A stretch of DNA of 64,000 nucleotides, from NCBI GenBank assembly GCA_951394405.1, contig OX596334.1:3038001-3102000 (forward strand). Reading direction: 5' to 3'. Made by a program: the position numbers and the translations under genes. Below the pieces are notes generated by a model. It worked only from the letters and a program-made list of their open reading frames with translations. It was not told the origin of the DNA and searched no databases. This document shows, piece after piece, positions 42,425-53,792 of this stretch (its first letter is position 1; each line of letters opens with the position of its first letter). Origin of the DNA: Coprinellus micaceus. Lineage: Eukaryota; Basidiomycota; Agaricomycetes; Agaricales; Psathyrellaceae.

Positions 42425-45400
42425 TGGCCTATAGCGTCCTTTACACGGCCACGGTTCACAGGGGAGAGGTGACAGGCAGTCCTGTAATGGGGGGAGGCAC
42501 TCCCCCTGTGCTCCTCCGGTAGGAGGGAACGCAGGGGGTGGGTGGGAGATAATGTTGCCGTCTGGAATACTGTGCGTTGCGAGATTTTCCGGAGGTGAAG
42601 GCGAATGGGTGGGAGGCCTGCAAGGCACTCCACTCCCCCAGTAGAAGACTTGCGAAACGCTCCTATTATCCAGCATGCTGCTTTACACTGCATGGAGGTT
42701 AGAATTTTGAGTGTGCCCTGGATCTTGGCGCCCTCGTAGTACCACAATCTATGTCCATACGTGCAGATGGGCATCACACATGCTCGGAACAAGATGTGTT
42801 TGTTCTTGGGTGAAAGCCCTGGAGTAGAGTTACCAAGCATTCTCATCGCCATGACGGTGGTGAGAGCTTTGGTCGAGTAGTACCCGATATGCTCCTTGAA
42901 GGAGAGGAACCGATCGAAGAAGAATCCCAAGTACCGCCAGTACTGTTTGGGTTTCAGAGGGGTAGCACCAGTGTAGGGCGCATAGCCAAGGTCTAAGGGC
43001 ATATGGAATTCTGTATGCTCTCTGTCAAAGTGGAAGAGTTCTGTCTTGTCATGTTCCAAGATGAACCCTGCCTTTGTAAACATCTTGAAGAGGCACTGAT
43101 ATGCATGGTAGAGATGCACGCAGTTCTCCTCGATCTTGCAAGATTGGACAATGATGGTACCATCGTCCACGTATGAGATCAAGGTAGTGAGTTTCCCCTC
43201 TGGCCTCGACTGGAACAGCTTCATGATTGGAGCTATGACAAGGGCAGACAGCACATGTGAGAGGGCAGAGCCCTGACCCACCCCCACGTCCACCCAGAAG
43301 GGATCCGAAGTAGAGCCATTCCACACGTAGGACGTATGGCGCTCCACCAGGTAGGATTTAAAGAAGGTCACCACCATGGGATGGAAGCCTTGTTTGCGAA
43401 GTACCTCGAGTAGGAACTTGTTGTTAATGGACGGAAAGAACTGAGCAATGTCAAAAGCCACCACACTCGTCTTGAGTCCTGCTGCCCATCCCATCCGCAC
43501 CAAGTGCGTCAGGAACAGGCCTGCATCTTCGGTGGAGCGCTGGCACACCCCTCCCATTTGATTTGGGTCGACATGATCAAGTATGATCTTGTCGAACTGA
43601 AAGCGGTTGGAAATCATCTTTTCAACCAATTTACCGAGGGTGTTCAAGAGCATGATGGGTCTGAACGCCTTTGGGGCAGAGTAGGACGGCTTATTCAGTT
43701 TTCATATAATAATCGAAAGCGAGTCCTTGAAATGCTTTGGCCAGTGCCCGGTTTTTATGCAGGCATTGGCCAAGTCCATCATGACCTTTTCGCATTCAGG
43801 TACAGTGAAGATGTACTTCAGGTGCCGCCATGTAACATGGTCAGGACCCGGAGCAGAGCGAGATAAGCACACCTCAAGGGCTTGCCTCATTTCTAAGAGA
43901 GAGAAGCCTGGCCATTCCCTGACAGGCTTGTCGGGGAGTTCATCCAGTAAACTCAGATCGACCGGTTGGTCATTGGCCGCGCTGTAGGTGCCATGTAAGG
44001 CTCCCCAAAGCTGGTCGAGATTGTGACAGCGCTGTCCGTTGTGTTGGATAGCCTCGCATGGGGGGTTCTTGCGCTCCTTGACCCAGTCCATTAGGTCCCA
44101 GGGGCACTTGTCTGTTTCTGAGATATCCTTGATGCGTTCATCAAAGAAATCCCGCCTTGTCTTCTTTACAAGACGTCGAAATGCACCACAAGTTTCAGCA
44201 GAGTCATCCGCTTTCCACTCATTGTACGCCTTCTGACATTCGTCAGTCCACACCTTTTTTGAGTGGGGGGTAATAATGTACTCCTCAGAGTGGGAAAACC
44301 GTGCATCAGAGAACACCTTTTCAATGGCCACAGAGAGTTCCTCCACTCCTTCTGCGGTATTGAGATCATCCAAGTCGGAGAGACCTGGCATCTCCTTTTT
44401 GACCTGCATAAAGAACAGGGCGACTGCATCCTCCTTGAGGGTGCGGCCCTTGATACGTTCAGCATGGTTGCTGAGTTTGATGACTGACGACAACAGGTAG
44501 TGGTCCGAAGTCCCCTTGAGGTCCTGATCCCTCAGCGGTGCGGCTGAGAGGACGTAGGCAGGTTGAACGAATACCATGTCTATTACAGACTTGATATTCG
44601 CGTTGGCGTGGGACACATAGGTGGGTCCTGGATTGACAGGTGGGGAGCACTCCACACCTAGACAGGCTGCTGTTTCCAACAGAAGAATAGCTGTGTCTCC
44701 ATGGTTTGGAACGGCATCATCCCACTCCCTGGAACGGCATCATCCCACTCCCTGGAGTGACAGTTGAAGTCTCCCGCCATGTAGTCTATGGCTGGGAGTG
44801 AATCTGCGTGGCGATAGAGCAAGCAAATTGCTCGATGGTCGGCGTCTGAGTATACGTTAGTGAGATGCATGGGCTCATCACCTGCAAACAGGGAGATAAC
44901 CATTACATCTCGATTGTCGATGAGGTCTCGACGGTAAGTTGGATGGAGGATGTCCAATCTCTTATTTACGTAGACCATAACCTGAGGAAGGGTTCCTGGC
45001 TCAGTAGGAGGGACCATGCAGGTCCACTTAGGATGGCGGGGAGAGCCCCACACTTCCATAAGGCAGAAGACAAGTAAAAGTGTAACTTCGGGTAAAACGG
45101 ATTCACGTGGGGCATCCTCATTTCGAAAGATATTGGGAATCGGCTTCCTACAGAATGTAGCCCCTGGTGATGTCTTCAATCTGTAGGAAACCGATTTTGG
45201 ATAGTGCCCTTCCGAAGGATGCCCCGACTGTATTTCTGTTCACCAAAGTTACATGTTCACACGGCCCCTACCTTACCTTCCTTGGCATGTGCAGAAGGGG
45301 CGTGACGAACGAGCCTCCATGGAGGCTCTTGCAAGAAGATGATATCCAACAATTTACATTGAGTTTCGAGTAGTACAACGAGAGAGTCCCAAGATTTTGC

Positions 45401-45448
45401 AACGTTAAAAGAAAGAACCCTAATCTTCTGTAATGTTGTACTAGACAT
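42425..45448 (-). pseudogene. LINE B ORF2 (second copy)
   Basis: Same EN-RT reading as 32437-35460, including the 22-bp duplication, the hairpin (45109-45225) and the truncated linker. YVDD is intact. Confidence 0.8.
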
Positions 45449-47159
45449 TAGGAAGGACTGGGTTAGATTGAAGCCTGCCACAATCTTGACAATCACGTAC
45501 CTGCTTGTTGAGTGCGTCTATCTGGGTGCAGTTGAACCTCGCGTACCAGAATGGACAGTTTGACGACTCGGCGTCGTGGCCCTCCTTCCTGCAGTTGATG
45601 CAACGTACACGATGGGGGCAGACTCTGATATCCTCCGTGGTGGGGGGGATGGGATATGGGGTCTGCTTGGGGTGGCCCTTGCAGCAGCTCGCATGGTGAC
45701 AATGCTCTTCCCAAGTATGAGACTCGCCGCAGATGGGGCACCTGCGACGGGTCCAGCACATGGAATCAGGGTGTCCCCATTTGCAACAGTTCTTGCAGAA
45801 GGGGATGCCGGGTTGACGAGGAGTGGACCTTATAAGGCACTTCCTGCCGAGGATGTTGATGGTCTTGTTGTTCAAGGCCTTCGCACGGGTCCCTGCTTGG
45901 GAGTCCCAGATATTGAAGTAAACTGTCACCGAGGTGGAGTTCTTCGATTCAGAGTTGATCACCCGGGGATGGGCAGTCGGAATGTAGTGTGGTTTCAAGG
46001 GCGAAGCCTTGAATGCACTGTCAATGTCCAAGTAGATTGTAAGATTACTCCCAACTTTGTATTTTGGAACACCATGTATCACTAGATAGCTGGTGGACTG
46101 CGGAAGCCCGACCCACAGATTGCGGGACCAGGCTGGGAGGACTTGGGTGATCCACCCGCGCACAGCATTCAAGTCACGCTCGTTTGGAACATCCGTCGTT
46201 CGAAGGCTCCAACCCCCATAGGCCTGACTGCCTGAGAGGACTTGGAGCTCAGATCCAGCACGCTGAAGGATGTTGTTCATCCCCCTCATGACGAACCCGC
46301 CGTCAATCTGAGGAATCTGACCATCCTTCTCGTTGAAGAGGACCACGATCTGCGTGCGAGGCAGACCCTTGGTTGTAGATGCAGGGATCACCGTCTTCTT
46401 CTTCTTCTTCTTCTGCTTCTTCCTGCCCGAGATGGGGCCAGCAGTGATCGGAGGAAGGTGAACCTGGGGTAGGGGAGGTACAGGGCCGCCATTGATGACC
46501 TTGGCGATCTGCATCGGAGTTAAATCAGGTCGAGCCCGCCTCCACATGGCGGCAGCCTCAACGTAATTCATTTTCGTCTTGCCCCCCTTGGCAATGATGT
46601 TCCACAGCCTGAGGGCCGGTGGTTTAGGGATGGGCTTCTGAGGGCCAACCAGAAGGCCAACTCTCTGGAAGGGGACGGCGGGGGCTTTAGGCTGCAGCCT
46701 TGGGCCTCCGTTGTGCACACGCTTCCGTGTAGCCGCAGAGAACGGAAGGCTTGGGTTTGGGCCGGTTGTGGCCAGATCCTGAGCGTTCCGAGAATCTTTG
46801 GGACGTTCCTCCACATGGGCGGGACGTTCCGGGATGGGGTTCTGGTCCACCTGGATAGGCGAGCCAGTGGGTCCACGCCTGCCGTCCCCAGGGGGAACGA
46901 CACGTGAGCTTTGTGTGTTCATCTTGGGCGGAGCGAACGAAGGAGGAGGGTTCTGAGCGGGGTGCTCCAGAGGTGGTGTGTCTGCAAGGCCCTCTCGGAT
47001 CTTGCGTGCAGACGCCTCGGTGTACTCTCGCCAGTAACGGAAGCCCTTGGGAGGAGCTGTGGATAGGGGGAAGGGGGCCTGACCCTGAGGGTCGGCCTTC
47101 CCCCAGCCTCGAGGTCCAAGTAGCTTCTGAACCTCGGGGCTGATGAGCACGTCCTCCAT
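45441..47159 (-). CDS. LINE B ORF1 (second copy)
   Basis: Same intact zinc-knuckle Gag-like protein as 35453-37171, with the same 8-nt overlap with ORF2. Confidence 0.8.
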   Translation of the reverse strand: MEDVLISPEVQKLLGPRGWGKADPQGQAPFPLSTAPPKGFRYWREYTEASARKIREGLADTPPLEHPAQNPPPSFAPPKMNTQSSRVVPPGDGRRGPTGSPIQVDQNPIPERPAHVEERPKDSRNAQDLATTGPNPSLPFSAATRKRVHNGGPRLQPKAPAVPFQRVGLLVGPQKPIPKPPALRLWNIIAKGGKTKMNYVEAAAMWRRARPDLTPMQIAKVINGGPVPPLPQVHLPPITAGPISGRKKQKKKKKKTVIPASTTKGLPRTQIVVLFNEKDGQIPQIDGGFVMRGMNNILQRAGSELQVLSGSQAYGGWSLRTTDVPNERDLNAVRGWITQVLPAWSRNLWVGLPQSTSYLVIHGVPKYKVGSNLTIYLDIDSAFKASPLKPHYIPTAHPRVINSESKNSTSVTVYFNIWDSQAGTRAKALNNKTINILGRKCLIRSTPRQPGIPFCKNCCKWGHPDSMCWTRRRCPICGESHTWEEHCHHASCCKGHPKQTPYPIPPTTEDIRVCPHRVRCINCRKEGHDAESSNCPFWYARFNCTQIDALNKQVRDCQDCGRLQSNPVLPNV

Positions 47160-47204
47160 GGGACGTGGTGTAATGGAGTCTTGGGGATCCCCAGCAGGAG
47201 GATG

Positions 47205-48102
47205 AGGGGTACCCAAAGCACAGTTACGGTGAGGGACACCATTCAGGGGCATGCAAGGGTTGCCCCCAGGGCCCATAACACCTTGTGGCAGACTGGTACT
47301 GGTGGGGGTTAGACTGAACTGGGTGGGAATGCCGATTTAACATACCGATCTGTTAGTGCCGCAAGGCCTATCATTGTCTGTCTGCTGGTTGGGGGTAAAA
47401 CTTCAAGCACCGGGCATCTCCAAATCGTCAAAATTTCACTTCTCCAGTACTTCACACTCATATCAGACCCCCTGAATGCAAATATAGTAACTGAATCAAA
47501 TTACCAGTCTTTACATTTTGGATCAGCCCTGACATCAAATCAACATATGCATGACATCACATCTCATAAACAGGTAAGAAAGGAATTTTTTCATTATTTT
47601 TCCAGAATTTTCCAGAATTAATGTGGCAGAATAAGGTTACATGTCAAATTTGTCATAATAATTATGATGTCATATTTCCCAAACAAGAATGATGGGAATA
47701 TTTTCGGTAATTTTCCCGATTTTTCCGGAATTAATGTGACAGAATGATATCATATGTCAAAATAGCACAGCCACAGTTTCCCATACCCACGCTTTTGCCC
47801 CACTTGGGTCATGGGTCCCCACTGGAACTCCATTGGAGTCCAATGAGATTTTGTCTAATGGACCCCAAATTGCAACCCCAATGGTGTCTTGTGAGTCTAG
47901 GCTGGGGAAACTGTTATTTTTGGTCCAATTGGAGTCCAATGTGTGAATTTTGGGTGGTAGATTGGGGTTGGTTGGGGTGGGCTAGGCCCAATGGCATAGA
48001 ATTTGGGGGGCAGTCTACCCAACAACCCCAATTGGACTCCAATGGACCCCATTGGATACCCAATGGAGTCCAATTAGAGAAGTGGGGCACAGTAAAGTAC
48101 TC
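47205..48102. mobile_element. LINE 3' UTR piece and 658-bp transposon (second copy)
   Basis: 47205-47444 repeats the inverted 3' UTR; 47445-48102 repeats the 658-bp non-autonomous element with the empty KDZ target site. Confidence 0.8.
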
Positions 48103-48957
48103 GACCCTTAGGGGACTGCCCAAACTCCCAGAGAAGTTCGAGCCTTGTGCAGACGAGAACTCCCCTGGATCTAGGATGATGGACCTCTATGGGGCCCAAG
48201 TCCATTTCAACAGTTTCCAACGGTACGGCAAAGACATCTTTGAGAGGCGCCAGCAGGAACTGAACACTCTATGGAACTCTTTGAGTACCAACATCCGCAC
48301 GGTGTGCATGGGGGTGGACGTGTCTGTACCCAAGGCCACCAGGCATAATGTGACCACGGCCTACGTTTACGAAGGCCTAGGCAACCGACGGAGCAAGGGA
48401 GTCATGGTGGCAGGACGTGTCCTGTCGTTGGACGCCGAGCTCTTAGCGATTCGCATGGCAGTTGGAAGGGCTACGGCCCTAGAAGACTGTGATCAGATTG
48501 TGATATTTACTGACTCGTTGGCCATGGCCAAAAGGGCAGTTGATCCGGGGATCCATTCAGGCCAGGCACACTTGCTTGCAACCTGCACGGCCCTCCACAC
48601 CTGGTTTGCCGCCAAGGTGGACAGATGGGTGGACTTCATTGAGACCCCTTCCAAACTGAAGTGGGGTCTTCAACATTGTGCTCACTTGCACGCGCAGAGC
48701 CTCCCTCCTACTCTGGCAGGAGTGAGACCCGCTACATCTCTCGACAGCGTGCGCAAGCATGTTGCCGATTCTGCACTGGATGCGTGGGCTACTCAGGCAC
48801 GCGACCCAGATTATCTAGGGCACCAATTCTTGGTGCTGCGCGACCCCAAGGGGAAGCCAATTTGTCCGACGTACTCCAATGGGGGAGTATGGCTCCAACA
48901 TGTCAATGAGAATAATGCGCTTTGTGCACGCATGTGCAGAGCCATTCTCAATCATGC
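48103..48957 (+). pseudogene. LINE B RNase H (second copy)
   Basis: Identical reading to 38115-38969, ending at the same base before the palindromic element. Confidence 0.85.
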
Positions 48958-48963
48958 ACTGAC

Positions 48964-49056
48964 CATCTCAGTCACTATGGAACGACCCCCTTAAGGCCCC
49001 ATTGGAACACTAAATTAATAGGCCTTCAAGGGGGTCGTTCCATAGTGACTGAGATG
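48964..49056. mobile_element. 93-bp palindromic miniature element
   Basis: Perfect 29-bp arms (48964-48992 and 49028-49056; CATCTCAGTCACTATGGAAC then GACCCCCTT) surround a 35-bp centre. It joins the LINE B RNase H to a copia Gag frame and truncates both. The 35-bp centre is reversed compared with the sequence after 39004. Confidence 0.7.
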
Positions 49057-50251
49057 ATATACGAGGCGTGAAATGTACTTCCCCCTTTCCTGTAGCCCAG
49101 ACGATCTCGTTGTTGGCAAGAGACACAGCAATTTTCACTGCAACCATGTTACGGATCCACTTGCGATTGGGTGTCATATGTGAGGTTGCACCTGAGTCTG
49201 GGTTCCAGGAAGTATTAGTGGGGTTGTTACGAGCTCGACGGATAAGGGGACTTGCGATGTGGGCAACACTGGCCATCATGACGCTCTCCTCAGCAGTCAC
49301 TGCTGTGGTAGGTGTCTCAGCGATCTTGGCCTTCTGGGAGTTCTGGACACGGCAGTCCTTGTCCTCGTACGTGTTCTGCCAACCGTGGACCTTGCACCTG
49401 TACTTCGCCTTCTTCTTCGGGGCAGCTGTAGCTACCTGAAGAGCAGCGGACGTCCCCTCAGCAAGCTGAGTGTTGCGAGCGAGGGAGTTGGCCTTGCGAA
49501 GGTGATCGAGGACTTCAAGGGGATTGTCGTCCCCAGTGGAGATGTGGTTGAGCATATTGCGGAGGATGGTGTCATCCTTGCCAAGACCAATGGGGATCAT
49601 GCTGATTGCAAGATCGCGCGCGAGATGAGCAGCCGTGTATCCTTCCTCGAAAGCAGAGGGCGTAAGGAGTTCATATGCTCCCCGACTGGTGGATTGAATC
49701 GTCATTGTTGCTCCGTCCGATGTCGTTTGGGAGGAGATGGTGACGGTCTGTGTTGTCTCTGGAAGGTATTCTGCTCCTTGCGGGAGGAGCGCAGTGAGAC
49801 GTGAGGCGTGCGCCATGCAACGCGATCCGAAGTCGGAGTAGGTCTCCTTCTCAAAACCCGAGGACCTCATTCGAAGTGCCATCATCTCCCGAAGGACACT
49901 GATGCGAGAGCCAGAAGTCTTGGGCTGGTAGGTTTCCAAGAGCTTCTCCCAGATAGCAGCAATGTCGGTGACTTGGATGCCAGAGAGGACAGTCTCGAGT
50001 TGGATGCCAGAGAGGACAGTCTCGAGTTGGGAGTGGTCGAGAGTAGACCGGACGTAGCCGATGAGCTTGGAGCGGTGACTGGCATAGTCGGACTTGACCT
50101 TGTCGTCAGCATTGCTCCCAGGTTTTTTCTCTTCCCCAGTGAGGATGCCGTAGGCGTTGAGGTCGAAGGCCTTGTTCTCAATAGTGAACTTCCACTGCTG
50201 CACAGTGTAAGCCGTGAGCATGATGGGTGAGGCCGTAGTGGTAGAGTCCAT
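49057..50251 (-). pseudogene. Ty1/copia Gag and protease start, truncated
   Basis: I place the start at MDSTTTASPIMLTAYTVQQW (50251); the frame is open upstream to 50356 but that is leader. Gag features: WKFTIENKAFDLNAYGILTG, AAIWEKLLETYQPKTSGSRI, EKETYSDFGSRCMAHASRLT, HISTGDDNPLEVLDHLRKAN, KYRCKVHGWQNTYEDKDC (degenerate knuckle) and then WNPDSGATSHMTPNRKWI, the copia aspartic protease active site (DSGA). It ends at the 93-bp palindrome soon after GEVHFTPRI. A direct repeat doubles SQLETVLSGIQ. Integrase and RT are absent. Confidence 0.8.
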
Positions 50252-50839
50252 GATGGTAGGTGATGAAGAATAGGAGAGGATAAAATGATAGGTACGAAAC
50301 GATAAGAGATAGGTGATAGGTAAAGTGCCCGTGATTTTATAGGTAAAACGGACCAATACGTAGATATCCTAAAAAGGAGTTAAAGTTTTACACTAAGATC
50401 CGCAGAGGGAACCCCGCTGTCACTTTGAGTACCGGTTACTGAAAGCGTTTGGATGGAGGGAGCGCTACCGTTGCGTCGTTTCCCCAGTCCAACCAAATCA
50501 GGCCTCTCAAAGAAGGATCGCTACTCTAATTCCGCAGACGGTAAGTGTCTGTGGACTTCCTGATAGCTTCTTTCCCGTAGTGGGAACGCTTGCCACGGGG
50601 TAGAAGGTGGTAATGGAAGTTGATACGTACTCCCGAGTATCAGGAGGGGTAGTGGAATGTAAGTAGCGAAATGTAAATAGCGAAAGTGAAGATAGTGAAA
50701 ATGTGAAGGGAGATAGGCTTCAGGTGGAGATATCACACGAGAAGAGGCCGTAGGCTATGGGCGATCGGGGGGCAGTGGAGCGGTTACCGTGGTGTCTGAT
50801 AACGGATGGCGTGATCAGAGGAGCCCAGGGCCCATAACT
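50252..50839 (-). other. Copia untranslated leader
   Basis: Non-coding 588 bp between the LTR and the Gag start. The bases next to the LTR (agttatgggccctgggctcc, minus strand) are where a primer-binding site would lie. I cannot match them to a tRNA. Confidence 0.5.
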
Positions 50840-51228
50840 TGTAGAACGATGCAAGTATGACCCACTGTAAGTGGGGAGAGTTCGATGTTAGATTGAAAGT
50901 AAGTAGGGTATAATAATACAAGATACGCACCTGTAAGTGGGGAGAGTTCGATGGGGACTCACCCACTTACAGTGTGGACTATATACTGTGGAGAACAATA
51001 GATAACCTATATGCGGAACAATAGGAAAGAACAATAGACGTTCCATAAGTAGAGAACAATAGCAGTGAATGGAGATAAGGTGGAGATAAGAGAACAATAA
51101 GTGCAAGTATAATGGGAATAATACAAAGTGGTTGTTGTTCTCTGTAGAACAATAGAAGATAAGTAAAACGTTCGAAATAGAGGTATTCTTTGTAGAGATA
51201 GAGTTGACATGAGCATTGTCTTCCAACA
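50840..51228 (-). repeat. Copia LTR, minus orientation
   Basis: 389-bp LTR with TGTTGGAAGACAATG...TTCTACA ends (TG...CA), correctly placed 5' of the Gag frame. It matches the solo LTR at 52058-52440, differing by a small indel (ttattata region). It contains two near-identical units CATCGAACTCTCCCCACTTA. Confidence 0.85.
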
Positions 51229-52052
51229 GACCAAGCCGACTGTTGGAGATGCCCCAACCAAGTCGTAACAATGAGCATAAACATGTGGATAAAAGATAGA
51301 AATGGAGAGAAATAGGAGAACTGGAAAACTAGCACACATCTGGGTGGCTATTATTAGCCTCAGTGTTGAAGCCAGAGTCAGGATGCATGCTGGCTTCCCT
51401 TGGCACACCACCTATCTCCAGGCCTACGCTTCTGCAGTATTCACATTCATGATCATGACCTCTGTGTCCACGCATGGGTGCTTATCAGCCATGCAACTTT
51501 TGATCATTACTCAGCTAGCTGGTGGTTACTGGTGGTACCTGTGATTGTGAAGCTATCCATGTGCAAGGTTTCTCTGGTCGCCCCTATCCGTAGCCCAGTC
51601 CCTTAGACCATTTGTGAGCCCATCAAGAGCAACAGATATTTGGAATTCCCTATGCCTGCTTGCTGCTGTATGGCTTTGTATGTCGCTCAATGATCTTTAC
51701 ATGTCTCAGTATCTACACATCTTCTCAGTCTCTATGTGTCTTCATGAATTAGCATTGGTCCCATGCCTGGGCATGCCCTGTTTGGTATGTGCAGGATCAC
51801 AACTCTCGTGTGCCAGCTGGGCAAGTCGCTTCCATTTGGTTCTCAGTTCTCAGCATCTAGTATTTGGGTGCAATAAGATCACAGATCTAATCTGCTCAGC
51901 ACCCATGCTCAATCTCCTTGTTCTGGGGTTCTCCTTAGCACAGCTGTTGAGTGGGGCATCTCACAGCTCTCGTTGTCCCTCAGTTGTTCTCAATCGTGAG
52001 TTAGGGACATGAACATGATGATATTTGGGTATAATTCATGTTTTTATATGGG
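51229..52052. other. Unassigned sequence between two LTRs
   Basis: About 820 bp between the inverted LTRs. A plus-strand frame at 51614-52012 is Leu/Cys/Ser-rich without motifs. No gene is supported. Confidence 0.4.
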
Positions 52053-52445
52053 TAGCCTGTTGGAAGACAATGCTCATGTCAACTCTATCTCTACAAAGAA
52101 TACCTCTATTTCGAACGTTTTACTTATCTTCTATTGTTCTACAGAGAACAACAACCACTTTGTATTATTCCCATTATACTTGCACTTATTGTTCTCTTAT
52201 CTCCACCTTATCTCCATTCACTGCTATTGTTCTCTACTTATGGAACGTCTATTGTTCTTTCCTATTGTTCCGCATATAGGTTATCTATTGTTCTCCACAG
52301 TATATAGTCCACACTGTAAGTGGGTGAGTCCCCATCGAACTCTCCCCACTTACAGGTGCGTATCTTGTATACCCTACTTACTTTCAATCTAACATCGAAC
52401 TCTCCCCACTTACAGTGGGTCATACTTGCATCGTTCTACATAGCC
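52053..52445 (+). repeat. Solo copia LTR with 5-bp TSD
   Basis: 52058-52440 starts TGTTGGAAGAC and ends CGTTCTACA. It is flanked by tagcc on both sides (52053-52057, 52441-52445). It is the same family as the LTR at 50840-51228 in opposite orientation. No internal region, so it is the product of LTR-LTR recombination. Confidence 0.9.
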
Positions 52446-53792
52446 TGGAACCAGGTGTATCAGTGTATCTCATTGGTCTCAGGTTTGAACAATGGGTATG
52501 TTTCCCCAACACACCGTCTGGCCTGTATATGTAGTATCTCAAATTATCTTGACCGTCGCCATACCAATGATACCATACACATATCCTTGTTTGTTATTCC
52601 CCTTTTTTGCAGTGTATACACCCAATGTATTGGTTTATACCATATGACAACATTGAGCAGCTGCTCAACAAACTGCCCAGGAACAATTGCAATCCCCCAT
52701 CCAATCCCCAGTACAAATTGACTGGTATTGCCCTAGGACACTGATCTGGGGGAAGATACCCAGTGAACTCCCCTGGGATATTGTTGTAGGAGATCCCAGG
52801 CAGTCTTCCTGGGGGCCCCATGTGGGGAGCCCAGGGTATCCAAGCATCACCAAGCAGTCCCCAGGTGATTTTGACTGGGATTTCACTGGAAATTGACTGG
52901 GTTGTGAACTTGTGCCCCACTGCTGCTTTTTGACCCCCCATCAAAAGCAACATTTTCCTGCCTTTTGTGGCTGGGCACTGACTGGGGGCAAAGACCCAGG
53001 CAATGGTGCCTCCCCAGGGCACCCTGTAAGCGCCTGGGGGACTTGAATGGGGGCGTGGTTCGTAGTGTACAGTCCTGGATAGAAGGTTTTGGGATTTTCA
53101 GGACTCTGTAGACTCAGCCTTGGAGATTTATTGTCACTGAAGGTATTAAAATTACCTGAAAAGGCCTTGGCTGCATCTTCTCGGCCATATCATATCCCCC
53201 CAGGCTCATTTCCATCAGAAGAAGCCCAAGATAAAGATTTCAGACAGACCAGCCTGGAGTGTAGAGAAGCCCACCAGTCCAATATTTGGTGCCATACATA
53301 CAGTTCACAGTGAAGTAGGAGCCTTGTAATTTTTGAAACCCACCTAAATTTTGGGAAATTCAGTGACAATGCCCAATTTTACCCTTATTTCCCACACAGG
53401 CACCTCAAAGGGGCACCACACCATGTGCACAGAATATATGCCCATGATATACAGAAGGTTTCATCGAATTTCATGAGGAACTGGATGAGGGAGATATGAT
53501 TTCACGCCCCTGTCATGTTCTGTGATTATCAGAATTGGGTGCGATGTGGGCATTTAGACGCCGGCCCTGTGTGATTGGGCTGGGAGTGCCCAGAAGCAAG
53601 TCATTTGTTCCCCTTTCTACCCTCCGCTGTGCCTTTTTATTTTTCCAGTGTAGTTACAGAGGATTCGGGTGGCGAGAGGTGCCAGTCGGTGAATGGCTGG
53701 GGCTACGTCGGCAAACGCCGAACATTGACGCAAACAGACGCAAATTGGCAACCGCGTCGTCGTCGGTGGATTTGTGAGACTTGTACTCCTCC
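52446..53792. other. Non-coding interval upstream of CAF40
   Basis: 52600-53060 is rich in CCCAGG/CTGGG and GACTGGG units in both orientations, which may be a further non-autonomous transposon; I found no clear ends. 53060-53790 has no recognisable gene and should contain the CAF40 promoter. Confidence 0.4.

Larger units (their letters stand above)
40075..48992 (+). repeat. 8.9-kb direct duplicate of 30087-39004
   Basis: Every landmark in 30087-39004 recurs exactly 9988 bases later, with no length change, and every stretch I compared is identical. It starts at the gap and ends inside the left arm of a small palindromic element. Entries below give its contents. It may be an assembly artefact. 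Confidence 0.9.

Noticed and set aside
51614..52012. 132-codon plus-strand frame between the LTRs
   Set aside because: No motif, Leu/Cys/Ser-rich, no intron or homologous pattern.
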